A stretch of DNA of 64,000 nt from Cheiracanthium punctorium. Lineage: Eukaryota; Arthropoda; Arachnida; Araneae; Cheiracanthiidae. The stretch is from positions 496,001 through 560,000 of the forward strand of contig JAWZYV010019936.1 of assembly GCA_038373885.1 (NCBI GenBank), read 5' to 3'. The notes under the pieces were generated by a model. The model saw only the letters and a program-made list of their open reading frames with translations, ran no database searches and had not been told where the DNA came from. This document shows, one piece after another, positions 1 to 11,454 of this stretch. How positions within the stretch are numbered: the stretch's first letter is position 1; every line of letters starts with the position of its first letter. The translations under genes were made by a program, and so were the position numbers.

Positions 1-214
1 AAGACAAATACGACATACTCGCGGATTATGATGCACATTACAAACAGTATTTAGAAAGATCAAGTATAAATAGAATATGCCTAACGACTGCTGTAAAACA
101 GTTTTTAAGGCGATTAAATCTAAAATTATGTTTAATATTTATTTATTTATTTTCTATTTGCATTTTTTTGTTTAACAATATCCATTCCGTGCGAAGAACG
201 GATACTTCAGCTAG
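1..214 (+). mobile_element. Helitron-like element, 3' end (left-truncated by window)
   Basis: The segment ends in CTAG at 211-214, preceded by a short stem-loop (CCGT-g-C-gaa-G-a-ACGG, 186-200) and a 10-base spacer, which is the usual Helitron 3' architecture. The preceding AT-rich tail matches the tails of the units ending at 2654 and 4005. No RepHel coding sequence is visible, so it is non-autonomous. The next unit starts with TC at 215 with no spacer. Confidence 0.6.
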
Positions 215-2654
215 TCTCTATATATAAAAGAAGATGTCCTGACTGACAGACTGACGATCATCGCACATCCAAATCTACCGGAGATACACACATTAAATTT
301 TAGGAGGTTATCGCTTTTGTGCCCAAGGCATCATTTAAGAAGCGATTTTTAAAAATTCGAACCCAGACGCGGATAGCGATCCAAAACGTTCTTTTCACGT
401 TCCCCTTCATATCTGGGGGGGGGGGGGGAGATAGCCGTAAACTTCTTGTTTTAAAACGCAACTAGTACAAATACCTAAAAGTAAATTCAGGGTTTTTTAA
501 AGTTTGCACCGAAACAGGGATAAGGGTCCAAAACGTTCTTTCACGTTCTTTTCACATTTCCTTCATATCTCAGAGGAAAAAAGAGACAGCCGTAAAATTC
601 TTGCTCTAAAATATAACTAGCACAAATACCTAAAAATAAATTTCAGGGATTTTTAGAATTCGCACCCTAACGGGGGTAAGGGGCAAAAACGTTCTTTAAC
701 ACTCTTTTCTTATTTCCCTCCATATCTCAGAGAAAAAAAAGAGATAGCCATAAAATCTTGCTATAAAATGCAGCTAACACAAATACCTAAAAATCATTTT
801 TCAGGGTGATTTACAATTCGTACCCAATCGATGTAAGGGTCCAAAACGTTCGTTTCATATTTATATTAATGTATCAGAGGGGGAAAAAGAGATAGCGGTA
901 AAATTCTTGCTTAAATGTATTTTTCACAAATGTTTAAAAGTTCATTTTCAGTGTTCTTTAGAATGCGCATCGAAATGAGGATAAGTGGCCGAAACGTTAT
1001 TTTCGAATTTTCCATCATATATCAAAGGGAAATAGAGATAGCCATAAAATTCTTGTTTTACAATTCGTACCCAAACGGGTGTAAGGGGCAAACCCTTCTT
1101 TGACGAATTTTTCACATATCCCTTCATATATCAGAGGAAGAATAGATAGCCATAAAATTCTTGCTTTAAAATGTAACTAACGCAAATAGCTAAAAATCAT
1201 TTTCATTGTTTTAGGGAATTCACAACAGAACGTGGGTTAGGGGCCGAAATGCTCTTTAAGTTTCTTTTCAGATTTCCCTTCATATCTCAGAGAAAATTAA
1301 CGATAGCTGTAAAATTATTGCTTTAAAATGCAACGAACAGCACTACTTAAAAACCATTTTCGGGTGTTTTTAAAATTCGCACCAAAACAGTGGTAAGGGT
1401 CTGAAACGTTTTTTTCACGTTTTCCTTCATATCTCAGACGAAAAAAGAGACAACCGTAAAATTCCTGCTTTAAAATATAACTAACACAAATAGTACATAA
1501 AAGTAATTTTCATAGTTTTTTTAAGAATTCGCACCCAAACGGCCGTAACTGGCAGAAACGTTCCTTGACGCTCTTTTCCCGTTTCCCGTCATATCTCAGA
1601 GGAAAAAAGAGACAGCCATAATATTCTTACTTTAAATGCAAATAATAATAATACCTAAAAATCAAAATCAGGATCTTTTAAAATTCGCACCCAAACGGTG
1701 CTAAGGGTCTAAAACGTTATTTTCACGTTTTCCTTGATATCTTAGAGAAAAAAAGTGACAGCCATAAAGTTCTTGCTTTAAAATGTAGCTAACACATATA
1801 CCTAAAATCATTTTCAGGTTTTTTTTAGAATTCGTGCCCAAACTGGTGTGAGAGACCAAAGCATTATTTTGATACTTATCATCATATATCGAAGGAAAAT
1901 GAAGATAAAATATAGCAATAACCATAAAAATCGTGCATTGAAAAGTATAGAACACAAATTCATAACAATCCTTACAAAGGATTTTAAAAATGGGCTTCAA
2001 TACAGTGTGGTTTACGAAAACTGTTTTTCGCGTTTTTTTTTTGTTGGTTTTTTTTTCAGTTCTACAGTGCTATTAATTTCAGACTTTTAATAGACTATTA
2101 ATTAAAGACTTTTGCGTACCTGGCGAAAGGGCAAATCACTTTTCAAGATCTATCAGATGAAATGTGAAAAGTCTCCAAGGTTTGCGGATTTTGGTGATTT
2201 ATCGCCAAGTGTGGCATACAAAAATTTATCACCAAAACTGGACAGTTTATCGATATCTTCCGTATTTGTCGAGATATTGCACAATCCTACTGTCTATTTC
2301 ATTTTAATAATGGTGTCTATATCCCTGTATGTAATGGGTATTAGAATATGCCTGGCGGGGATTTTAAAACAGTTTTAGTTGATGATTTTAATACAGATTT
2401 CAATTCTGAAAAAGTATTTTATGCAACAAGAAAAACAAATATTGCACACTCGCGGTTTATGACGCACATTTCAAACAGTATTTAAAAGAATCATCAATTA
2501 TAGTTAGACTATGCCTAATGAATATTGTAAAACAATTTTTGTAGTCGATTAAATCTATAACCAAAATATATTCAATATTTATTTACTTTTTTTCCATTTG
2601 TACTAGTTGGTTTAACGATATCCATTCCGTGCAAAGAACGGGTACTTCAGCTAG
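215..2654 (+). mobile_element. Non-autonomous Helitron-like element, tandem unit 1
   Basis: The 5' end starts TCTCTATATATAAA followed by repeated GACTGACT-type words, as in many arthropod Helitron 5' ends. The 3' end has a stem-loop at 2626-2641 and CTAG at 2651-2654. There is no terminal inverted repeat and no target duplication, as expected for Helitrons. The body carries a long minisatellite (about 341-1990) and then a unique tail (about 2090-2650) shared with the units ending at 4005 and 7048. Short open frames inside are by-products of the repeats and are not credible genes. Inference: mobilised in trans by a RepHel helicase encoded elsewhere. Confidence 0.65.
341..1990 (+). repeat. ~150-bp minisatellite inside Helitron unit 1, about 11 copies
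   Basis: The motif around ccaaaacgttctttt recurs near 381, 528, 684, 841, 989, 1089, 1243, 1401, 1552, 1709 and 1857. Spacing is mostly 147-157 bp, with one shortened interval of about 100. Each unit has in order an aattcgcacc/aaacggg block, the aaacgtt block, a tcatatctcagaggaaaa block and a cttgctttaaaatg block. Copies are well diverged, so the array is old. Units ending at 4005 and 7048 carry fewer copies of the same repeat. Confidence 0.8.
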
Positions 2655-4005
2655 TCTCTATATATAAAGGAATATATACTTACTGACTGACTGACGATCA
2701 TAGCCCAGATAAATCTACTGCATACAGACTTGAAATTTTAGGAGCTTGTGGTTTTTGTGCCCCAGGCGTCATTTAAGAAACGATTTTTAAAAATTCCTAC
2801 GCAGATGGGGGTGGAGGCCCGAAACGTTCTTTTTACGTTTCCCTTAATATCTCAAGGGAAAAAAGAGATGGCCATAAAAATCTTTCATTAAAATGTCACT
2901 AACAGGAGTACCTAAAAATCATTTTGAGGATTTTTTAGAATTCGCACCGAAACGGGAGTAAGGGGCCAAAACGTACTTTCACGTTCTTTTCACATTTACC
3001 TTAAATATCTCAGAGGGAAAAAAAGATATAGCCGGAGATTCTTCCATAAAAATATATAGAACACAAATGCCTTAAAGTTATTTTTAGGATTTTATAGAAT
3101 TTCTCAAAACGGGAGCAAACGTATTTGGTTAATAATTTGCTGTCATATCTCAAAGGCCATAAAATTATTACCTTAAAATGCAGAAAACATGAATTCCAAA
3201 AAGTCATTCCCAGGGATTTTTAGTTTCTCCGTTTTTTAGAAACTAAAATACGCAGTCCAAACTGGTTTAAGGACCCAAAACGTTTTTATGTTTGTTCTCA
3301 TTTTCGAAGGAAAATGGAGATAGTCACAAAAAAATCTTTCATTAAATTGCAAGGAACAAAAATTCATGACAATCTTTTTCAAAATTTAAGAAACATCGAC
3401 CTCAATAGGGAGGTAGTAGATAAAAGAGGTCTTTTTTTACATCTAGAGTGCTGTTAAATTCAGGCTAAATTTTTGTCTACCTGGAGAAAGGGCGAATCAC
3501 TTTTCACTGGTTCCCAGATTAAATGTGAAAAGTCTCCAAGGTTCTCCTTTTTTGTGATTTATCGGCAAGCTCTGTATAAAAATAATAAGTTCCCAAAACT
3601 GGACTCATCTTGACCACATCTTCCATAGTTGTCGAGAAATTTCCTACCCCTACTGTTTACTTAATTGGAATACCGCTGTCCATATTCGTGTAAATAAAGG
3701 TGAATTGCAATAGTATGTCTAGCGAGGATTTTAAAACAATTTTAGTGGGCTATTTGAATATCGATTTCAATTTAATAAGTGTTTTATGGAACAAGAAATA
3801 CAAATACAGCGCACTCGTGGATCATACCTTCCAAAACGTATTTTAAAAAATCAAGTATAGTTAAAATATGCTTAACGAATATTTCAAACAGTTTTTGTAG
3901 GCAACTAAATCTATAAGTATGTTTAATATTTATTTAGTTATTTTCAATTTGTATTTGTTGTTTTTACAATATCCGTTCCATGCGAAGAACAGGTACATCA
4001 GATAG
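2655..4005 (+). mobile_element. Non-autonomous Helitron-like element, tandem unit 2
   Basis: It starts TCTCTATATATAAAGG directly after the CTAG of the previous unit. It ends in a decayed terminus (ATAG at 4002-4005 in place of CTAG) after a recognisable tail and stem-loop region. Length is 1351 bp, nearly the same as the 1354-bp unit at 5695-7048. It contains about four copies of the same ~150-bp minisatellite seen in unit 1. No coding capacity is seen. Confidence 0.6.
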
Positions 4006-4007
4006 TC

Positions 4008-4229
4008 GGTTTCTATGCCTGTAAAACTACTTTTACCTTCAATACACTGTCAATGATGAAAAGGCATATACGTGTGTGAAAAGTTATTGGTTTCTATGCC
4101 TCTAAAACTACTTCCACCTTCATTACACTGTCAATGTTGAAAAATCATATATGTGAAAAATATTTGTTTTCTTTGCCTGTAAAACTACTTTCACCTTCAT
4201 TACACTGCCAATTTTAAAAAATCATATAT
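4008..4229 (+). repeat. ~79-bp tandem repeat, three copies
   Basis: Units begin near 4008, 4089 and 4166 with ggtttctatgcctgtaaaac and continue with a ccttcattacactgtcaatg block. Copy lengths are 81, 77 and about 64 bp. The array sits between the decayed end of one Helitron unit and a hAT-like terminus at 4231. Confidence 0.8.
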
Positions 4230-4230
4230 G

Positions 4231-4397
4231 CAGTGCCGGATTAAGACAGCAAGGTGCCTGTAGCAAATGTTACCTAGGGGCCCCATGTTCAGTGTCGCAC
4301 CGAGAAAGCTTTTTTATTTTTTTTTCTAGTGGGACAGGAGTTCACCCTCAAATTAAAGTGGTATAGATAAATTAACCGAGAAAATAAATAGTGCTAA
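4231..4397 (+). mobile_element. Possible hAT-like 5' terminus, fragment
   Basis: The sequence starts CAGTGCCGGATTAAG and runs into GGGGCCCC, a composition seen at many hAT termini. I could not find a matching inverted terminus or an 8-bp target duplication in the following 200 bases. It is at most a one-ended fragment. The rest of the interval is AT-rich and unassigned. Confidence 0.25.
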
Positions 4398-5694
4398 TCT
4401 ATATAAATAAAATTAGACTTTTCTCTGTACATTTCTTGGAATTAGAAAATTTTGCGATTTCTATCCGTTTTAAGCACTTGTGAATCCGGTGCGACCCTCA
4501 AAAAAAGTTTGTCTGCCGTTCTGTCTTTCTGTCATTTTTTGCTTTTTTTGTTCAAGCATCACCTAAAAACGACTGAAGCGAATGATGTGAAATTTGGTGT
4601 CATGATAGGTGGTCACTCAACTTAAAACATAGTCGCCGATTTAAAAGATCTTGATTAGATTTTGAAATTTTGGAAAAAGCGTTTCAAATTGCGTAAATTC
4701 GTGTTCGAGCATCACGTAAAAACGACTGAAGCGGTTGAAATGAAATTTGGTATCATGACTAGTGGTCACTCAACTTAAAACATAGGCGTCAATTTTTTAA
4801 AAATTTTGATTAGATTTTGAGATTTTGTGAAAATAGTTTCAAACTGCTTAAATTTGTGTTCGCACATCACGTAATAACTGCAAAGGTGAAAAAATTATAT
4901 TTGGTGAAATGATAGGTCGTCACTCACCTTAAACTATAAGCATCTAATTAAAAAAAATCGATCAGATTTCGAGATTTTGCGAAAATCGTTTAAAACTGAG
5001 TGAAGCTTTGTTCACTCATTACGTAATAAAGACCTAAGCGAATGACATGAAATTTAGTCACATGATAGATAGTTGCTGAACATAATCTATAGGTGTCCAA
5101 TTTTTAAAACATTTTTATGAGATTTTGTGATTTTGTGAAAATTCTTTCAAAATACGTTTATATTTCTTCAAGCATCACGTAATATTGACTAATACGAATG
5201 ATACGAAATTTGGCGATACGATGGGTAGTTGTTAATCTTAATTTATATGCGTTGAATTAAAAAAAAATTTTATTACATTTTGAGATTTTCTGAAAATCTT
5301 TTTTTAAATGCTGAAATTTTGTTCCAGCATCACGAAATAAAGACTGCAGCGAATGAGAAGAAATTTGGTGACATGATAGGTTGTCACTCAGCTTACATTC
5401 TGGGCTTCCAATTTTTCAAAAATATTGATTAAATTTTTATATTTTGCGAAAATTATTTCAATATGCGTAAATATTCGTTCGCGCATAATTACGACTAAAG
5501 CGAATCAAATGATATTACTGAGTTACTCTCTAACCAGTAATATTTTAACAATACATAAAAATTATAGCTTCGCTTTCTTTACTTTGGCAACATACTATAT
5601 CCATTCTGTGTACTTCTACAATGCTGAAGAAAGTTCTTGCTTTTTGGAAATTTGCATTCAGTATTAACCCTTCAAAGACGGGTACTTCAGCTAG
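4398..5694 (+). mobile_element. Non-autonomous Helitron-like element with different body, tandem unit 3
   Basis: It starts TCTATATAAATAAAATT after an A, has a gtctgccgttctgtctttc stretch near 4510-4530 typical of Helitron 5' regions, and ends in CTAG at 5691-5694. The 3' stem-loop (5667-5683) reads ACCC-t-TC-aaa-GA-c-GGGT: a different sequence from the other units but the same paired shape. The body is almost entirely a 7-copy minisatellite unrelated in sequence to that of units 1, 2 and 4. No RepHel gene is present. Confidence 0.6.
4551..5600 (+). repeat. ~155-bp minisatellite inside Helitron unit 3, seven copies
   Basis: The phrase ttcaagcatcacgtaa begins units at 4551, 4704, 4859, 5011, 5167, 5322 and 5478, giving periods of 153, 155, 152, 156, 155 and 156. 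Each unit then has a gacta/aagcgaatga block, a gaaatttggt block and a gattttgagattttgtgaaaa block. Period length is conserved more tightly than sequence. Confidence 0.85.
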
Positions 5695-7048
5695 TCTCTC
5701 TATATAAAGGGAGATGTCCTGACTGACTGACGATCATCGCCCAGCAAAATCTTCCGGAAATACAGACATGAAATTTTAGGAGCTTATAGTTTATGTACCC
5801 AAGGTGTCATTTAAGAAGCGATTTTTAAAAATTCCTACCCAGACGGGGGTGGAAGCCCGAAACGTTCTTTTCACTTTTTCCTTCATATCGCAAAGAAAAA
5901 GAGAGATAACCATAAAATTCTTGCTTTGAAATACAACTAACAGAAACACTTAAAAATCCTTTCCAGGATTTTTTGGAATTCACACCCAAACGGGCGTAAG
6001 GGGCCAGAACATTCTTTGACGTTCTTTTCACATTTTAATTGATATCTCAGAGGAAAAAAGAGATAGTCGCAAAATTATTGTTTTAAAATGTAATTAATAG
6101 AAATTTTTAAAAATAGTTTTACAGGGTTTCTTAGAATTCGCACCCAAACGGGGGTAAGGGCTAAAACGTTCTTTGACGTTCTTTTCATATTTCCCTTGAT
6201 ATCTCAGAGAAAAAAGAGATAGCCTAAAATTCTTCCATAAAAATATAGATAACACAAAAGCCTTAATGTCATTTTTAGAATTTTTCAGTTTTCATCCAAA
6301 CGTGAATAAGAGGGCCAATCCTTGTTTTGAAATTTGAAATCATATCTCAAAGTCCATAAAATTCTTGCTTTAAAATATATCGAATACGAATGTCTAAAAG
6401 GCATTCTCAGGGATTCTTAGCTTCCGTGTCCAAACTGGTATAAGGGCTCAAAACGTTGTTTTCATATTTGTCCTCATATTTCGAAGGAAAATAGAGATAG
6501 CCACAAAAAATATTGCATTCAATTGCAAGGAAGGAAACTCATAAAAATCCTTTTCAAGATTTTTGTAGAAATCGACATGAATAGGGGGTGTTTGACAGAA
6601 AAATCTTTTTCAAGTATTTTTTAACTCTTCAGTGCTGTTAATTTCAGACAAGATTTTTATCTACCTGGTGGAAGGGAGAATCACTTCTCAAGGGTTGACA
6701 GATCAAATGAAAAAATCGCCAAGGTCCGACATTTTTTATTGTGATTTATCGGCAAATTTGGTATAAAAAATTTATTTCCCACAACTGGATTCAACATGGC
6801 AATATGTTCCATCTTTGTCGAGAAATTGCCTAGCCCTACTGTTTATTTAATTGGAATACTCGTGTCTATATTCGTATAAATAAAGGTGGAGTATAGTTAG
6901 AATACGTAATGCCTAAGAAATATTGTAAAACAGTTTTTGTGGTCGATTAATTCGATAACCAAAGTATTTTTAATATTTATTTATTTTCCATTTGTATTTG
7001 TTGGTTTAACAATATCCATTCCGTGCGAAGAACGGGCACTTCAGCTAG
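5695..7048 (+). mobile_element. Non-autonomous Helitron-like element, tandem unit 4
   Basis: It starts TCTCTCTATATAAAGG immediately after the CTAG at 5691-5694. It ends with stem-loop CCGTgCgaaGaACGG (7021-7035) and CTAG at 7045-7048, followed by T. It carries about four copies of the same ~150-bp minisatellite as units 1 and 2 and the same unique tail (about 6600-7040). This is the last unit of the array; unrelated sequence follows. Confidence 0.65.
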
Positions 7049-7369
7049 TACTTCATAAATCAACACACCATGCTCTTGCTTCCTTTCGCCTACCTAATGG
7101 GCATGATAACCTGACCACTGTTCTTCACCACAGAGGCATTTCAACATAGCCTGTTTGTCCACTTTGCGATTCTGGAGAATAATGAAAAGGGAAGCTTGCT
7201 CAAAAGCGATACTACTAACGGATCTACGAGGTGTTCAGATGCAAGGCCACTCCGCAGAAAGCAAGGCCGCTCCTCGGACAATGTTTCGCGGCTCTTTTTT
7301 TAATCCTTTGTGTCAAGTCATTGGAAAGAATATTTTGTATATCTCCTTTTTCTTTGAAAGGTAGAGGAA

Positions 7370-8277
7370 GGTGGCCCAAAATGATCCCTTTTAGAAGAAA
7401 AATTGCATAAAATGTCATAAATGGTAAATAAAACTTTGGCCCTCTGCCACAGTATTTTACATTATATTTTGCATCATAAATGAATTTTAATAATATTTTA
7501 AACCCATACTAAGTGATAACAAAATAGAATTTTTAAACTGTGTCCAAATGATCATTTTACCCGCATCCAAGGGCAAAATGGTCCTTCATTCAAAACTAAT
7601 TGTAAATTCCTTTTTATTGGCAAAAATAAAAATGATATAAATGTAATTATGACGATGCATAGTGAAATAAAAGAAGTTTTAGAATCAAATAGCATGCAAT
7701 TATTTATTTTATGAAAATTTTAAAATAAAAAAGTGTCACAAAGAATAAAATGGATCATTTCAAAATTATAATTCAAAAATTTTGGCTTACAATAAACGCA
7801 GAAATAATTTAAATAATGTAACTGGGAATCACACATTTTGAGAACGTCTAAAGGGCTGTCATGATGACTAGGACCCAGCACTGGTGTTTCTTCAGTCGAT
7901 GGATCATTTTGCCCGGCAGGATGGCTGCCCACTTCAGGTCATATTGCTGGTACACGCCAAGAAATATAACTAACAAATTAACAAGTGTGATTCACATCTG
8001 AAAACCTACTTTATTCAGTAAACTAAGTCATATTTCTATACTTTAAAGCCTGTATTTCGAAATAAATAGGAAAGTTAGTGCTTACCTTATGATAGATATG
8101 ATAAAACTCAGTTTTTTGAAGAATTTTACTCAGGGAAATAATACACCGATCGCTTAAATATCGTTGCTTCTTCTTCACTCGGCACAACTCGTTTATGTGT
8201 TACCTAGATAATAGCATTGCCTGTCTAGAAGATAACATATGTGGATCGTTTTCCACTCTAGGATATTTTGGGCCACC
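7370..8277. mobile_element. Candidate non-autonomous DNA transposon with GGTGGCCC ends
   Basis: The left end GGTGGCCCAAAATGATCC (7370-7387) is matched by the inverted right end GGATATTTTGGGCCACC (8261-8277), differing by one base gap and one change. Internal echoes such as gggcaaaatggtcc (7572) and ggatcattttgccc (7901) suggest subterminal repeats. I could not see a clear target duplication and no transposase frame is present. Superfamily unassigned. Confidence 0.45.
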
Positions 8278-10001
8278 ATTCCCTATATGTAAAAAGAACA
8301 TTTCAACTCCTACAACAATAAGTTAAATTTTTTCGAAAATCCCGTCTTATAGATTATTTATGCTTTCAAGCGCACATTCATGCCACATGATGTATTATTA
8401 CCTTGTGTAATGTTGGCTAAGCAAAACCTTGACATGCTCTAAAACAGCATTATATTTCAGTCGCCTTAGAACTGTTGATAAATTATCAATAAAATGACCT
8501 CAGTCGCTTGTGTAAATAACTTCAAATTCAACTCAACCAATTTCAGAAATTGCTCTATGTTTAACGTGAAATGCTGCTCCCTCAAATTGTGTGATAGAAA
8601 ATTGCAATAACGCGTCCACATCAAAAACTCAACCCATGTGTGATTGCAATTAAAGCCCGGTCCTCACTAGCACTATAATGTCAATTACAAAATGCCCGCA
8701 CTTGCGCTATAAATTTTCTCTGCTTCTCTGAGCTTGATGCTTCGCAAAATATATGTAAACGAGGACAGTGCAGCAGATGTTCAACTATTCGCCAAGAATT
8801 ACGCGAGATATTATGATGCTCTGATTTTGAAACAGGTGTCACTGTGTCAAAGCGGTAATATGACACGATGAAAAGCATATGGTTAACATCTAATTTACAA
8901 AATGACAGCTAAATGTTTATTAAATTCCCTTTTCTGCAAATCATCCCTTATTTGATAGTAACTAATAAAGTGCATTCTAATTAAGTCATATGCAATTCGG
9001 TTAATAGATGTGTTAATCATTAAGTTATCGTAAAAAATATTTATTTGCAGTGGATTTATTTAAATATGTGTAATGATATGTTATGATAACGCGGCTCTAA
9101 AATATTCATTTTTCTACTTTTTTTCAGCACTGAAATTCATTAAATAAATTCAATTCTATAAATACTGCTTCAGAGAAAATGCGTTAATTCCACACATTTC
9201 TGATTTCATAAACTGCACAATCCCATTCAAAATATTCATATACAAAAGTACCTGCTTATCAAAATAAACTTGTTCATTTTCACTGTTCTCTTCGCTTTTC
9301 CTTCATACCGTACTTTTTTGAATAAATCAAAAATGTTGGAACATTTTCTGAAGCAAAATAATGAGACTGAACTTATAAAAAGCATGCTACACGTGAGTCA
9401 CTAGTGGGACAAGCCACTATGCAGATTTTCCAGTATATTTCACTTCAAAAAAGAGCATAAACACCGTTTAACATCTAAAAAAAACATTTCTAAGGCATTC
9501 TTAACTTATTCGATTCATCACAATCACCCAACAACATAAATTCGACGATATTTATGTTGAAAATTGTATTTTTTCCTCTGTAATATGTTGAAAAAATCTT
9601 TAGGCTGATAATAATCGAAAAAATTGTTTTCATGCACATGATCTCATATTTACAGAAATAATTTATTTACATGTAAGAATTTTTTTATATCTATACAATT
9701 TCAATTTCTGCTTACATGAATTTCTTCAAAAGTTTTCAAAATTAATTATAAATTTTTAATTAACAGATTTAAAGCTACTATTACAAAAGTGTGGTTCACT
9801 GAGGTCTGCTTAACACACATAAATATCAGTTTAAAGTCTGTTACAAGATCACTCAAAATTTAACCTTTTTTCAACAAAGAATATGCTAGTTTTCATTTAA
9901 AAGTGAATTTAGGAAAAGAAGTAACTACAAAATGTTTCCTTAGCTGAAGGAAAGAAAATTAGAATAATTTATTGTTTCATGCCAAACGATTTTACCTAAA
10001 C
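8278..10001. other. AT-rich sequence with no recognisable gene
   Basis: Only short open frames occur here. I see no splice-supported exons, RNA genes or terminal repeats. The 321 bases from 7049 to 7369 are likewise unassigned. Confidence 0.5.
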
Positions 10002-11401
10002 CAGCTGTTTCATAAATATAAGACCACTTTTATGTTATTAAAAAAGCAGGCGATTTTGCTCTTAAGTCAGACTTTAACTGTAACCAGAAAAAATCTAAAA
10101 TTTTGGAAAAAAGGTTAAAACGCATAAATTATAAATTGTATCTAATTCTTTGAATTTTTTATTAAAATGCCTCGTCGAAGGGAACTGCCTGAAACAGAAG
10201 TGAGAAGAGTGTGGCTCTACAATTTAAAAGAAAATCTGAGCGTGAAATAAGTAAGATTCTTACTCGCCCTAAAACTGCAACTCATAGTGTTTTAAGTAAA
10301 AAAGAACTGTATGGGACGCGTAAACGATCTAGTCGTAAAAAGAAGTTATCAGATGGTGATGAATTGCCAAACTCGATACGAAAAAAAAGCCAGTACAACT
10401 AACTACTTTTTAGTTATCTCAACAGATAACTAAAAAGGCATCGCATGGAAACGTGTGGCGAAGTCTGAAATCTAATGCTAATGTTGTTCGTCGCAAATTA
10501 AAAGGAAAACCACAACTAATAATATGTCACAAAGAAGCTCGACTCAAGTGGACAAAGAATGTCATGTCTTGGAACTCTGAATGGAAAAATATATTGTTTT
10601 CTGACAAGAAAAACTTTAATTAGATAGTCCAGACGGATATAATTACTACTGGCATGATTTAAGGCAAAAGTCTCGCGAGTTCATTAGTAGGCAGATGGGA
10701 GGCGGTTCTGTTATAGTGTGGGTCGCTTTTTCATATGCAAGAAAATGTGATCTCCAAAGAGTTGATAGGAAAATGAACTCGGACAGTTACCAAAGGATGT
10801 TATTTTGAAGCCTGATAATCTTCGAACCACTTTTAGGAGTTGCAAAATGGAAATTTCAACTAGATAATGCTTCCTGCCATGCATCTAAATCAACAAAAGA
10901 GTGGTTTAAGAGAGAAAAGATTGATGTTTTACCCTGGCCGAGTCGAAGCCCTGACCTAAACCCTATAGAAAACTTGTGGGGTTATTTGTCTCGCCAAGTA
11001 TATGAAAATAACAAACAATATCATTCAACATGTGAATTAGAAATGGCGATTATGGAGAAATGGGATAATATTCCTGAATCGATCCTTAAAACACTAATTA
11101 ACTCTATGCCAAATCATGTGTTTCAAGTTATACAGAGCAACGGTGGAGCAACTTCTTCCTAAATTTGAGAAAACTGTCTTTTTTTTACATGTGGTCAAAA
11201 ATTTGTAACAGTTCTTTAGACGCCTGTTTGTTACATTGATGTTTTATTTTTTTTCTGAATTAATTTCATTTATGTAAGTTACTGCATTTCACTTAAAACT
11301 TGATGTTCTAACATAGAATATTTTTATTTTGACTGAAATATTTCTTTAATTTCTAAATAGAAAAAAAATATTTTGTGGTCTTATACTTTTGTAAACGACT
11401 G
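10002..11401 (+). mobile_element. Tc1-type element, decayed
   Basis: The terminal inverted repeats pair CAGCTGTTTCATAAATATAA (from 10002) with the complement of the right end (to 11401), both running into ATAAGACCAC. A TA follows the right end at 11402-11403; the left TA has been lost by mutation. The element encloses one broken transposase gene. About 50 bp separate it from a second Tc1-type element in the opposite orientation. Confidence 0.8.
10167..11162 (+). pseudogene. Tc1-type transposase pseudogene (DD34E)
   Basis: The start ATG at 10167 opens MPRRRELPETEVRR, then the frame shifts near 10210 and resumes as FKRKSEREISKILTRPKTA, the N-terminal DNA-binding region. The catalytic core is recognisable in pieces: SDKKNF near 10600 (first Asp), LDNASCH with Asp codon at 10863-10865, and SPDLNPIENLWG with Glu codon at 10968-10970, giving 34 residues between the last two catalytic positions. 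An in-frame TAG near 10621 and several frameshifts break it. The C-terminus ends near SNGGATSS with TAA at 11160-11162. It cannot make a functional transposase. A 14-bp perfect inverted repeat lies inside at 10406-10437. Confidence 0.85.
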
Positions 11402-11454
11402 TATAGACTTCTACACACACTCTCATAATATATAACTAAACTGTTCTATAATTA

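Noticed and set aside
1848..2378. Open frames within Helitron unit 1
   Set aside because: They lie in minisatellite or AT-rich tail sequence and are not kept in the related units at 2655 and 5695.
4551..5600. CRISPR-like regular array
   Set aside because: Units are directly abutting 155-bp minisatellite repeats without unique spacers, inside a Helitron in a eukaryotic context.
8681..8878. 65-codon minus frame with a His/Cys-containing phrase (VEHLLHCPRLH) like a LINE tail
   Set aside because: The single short phrase is not enough; flanking residues do not follow the LINE C-terminal pattern.
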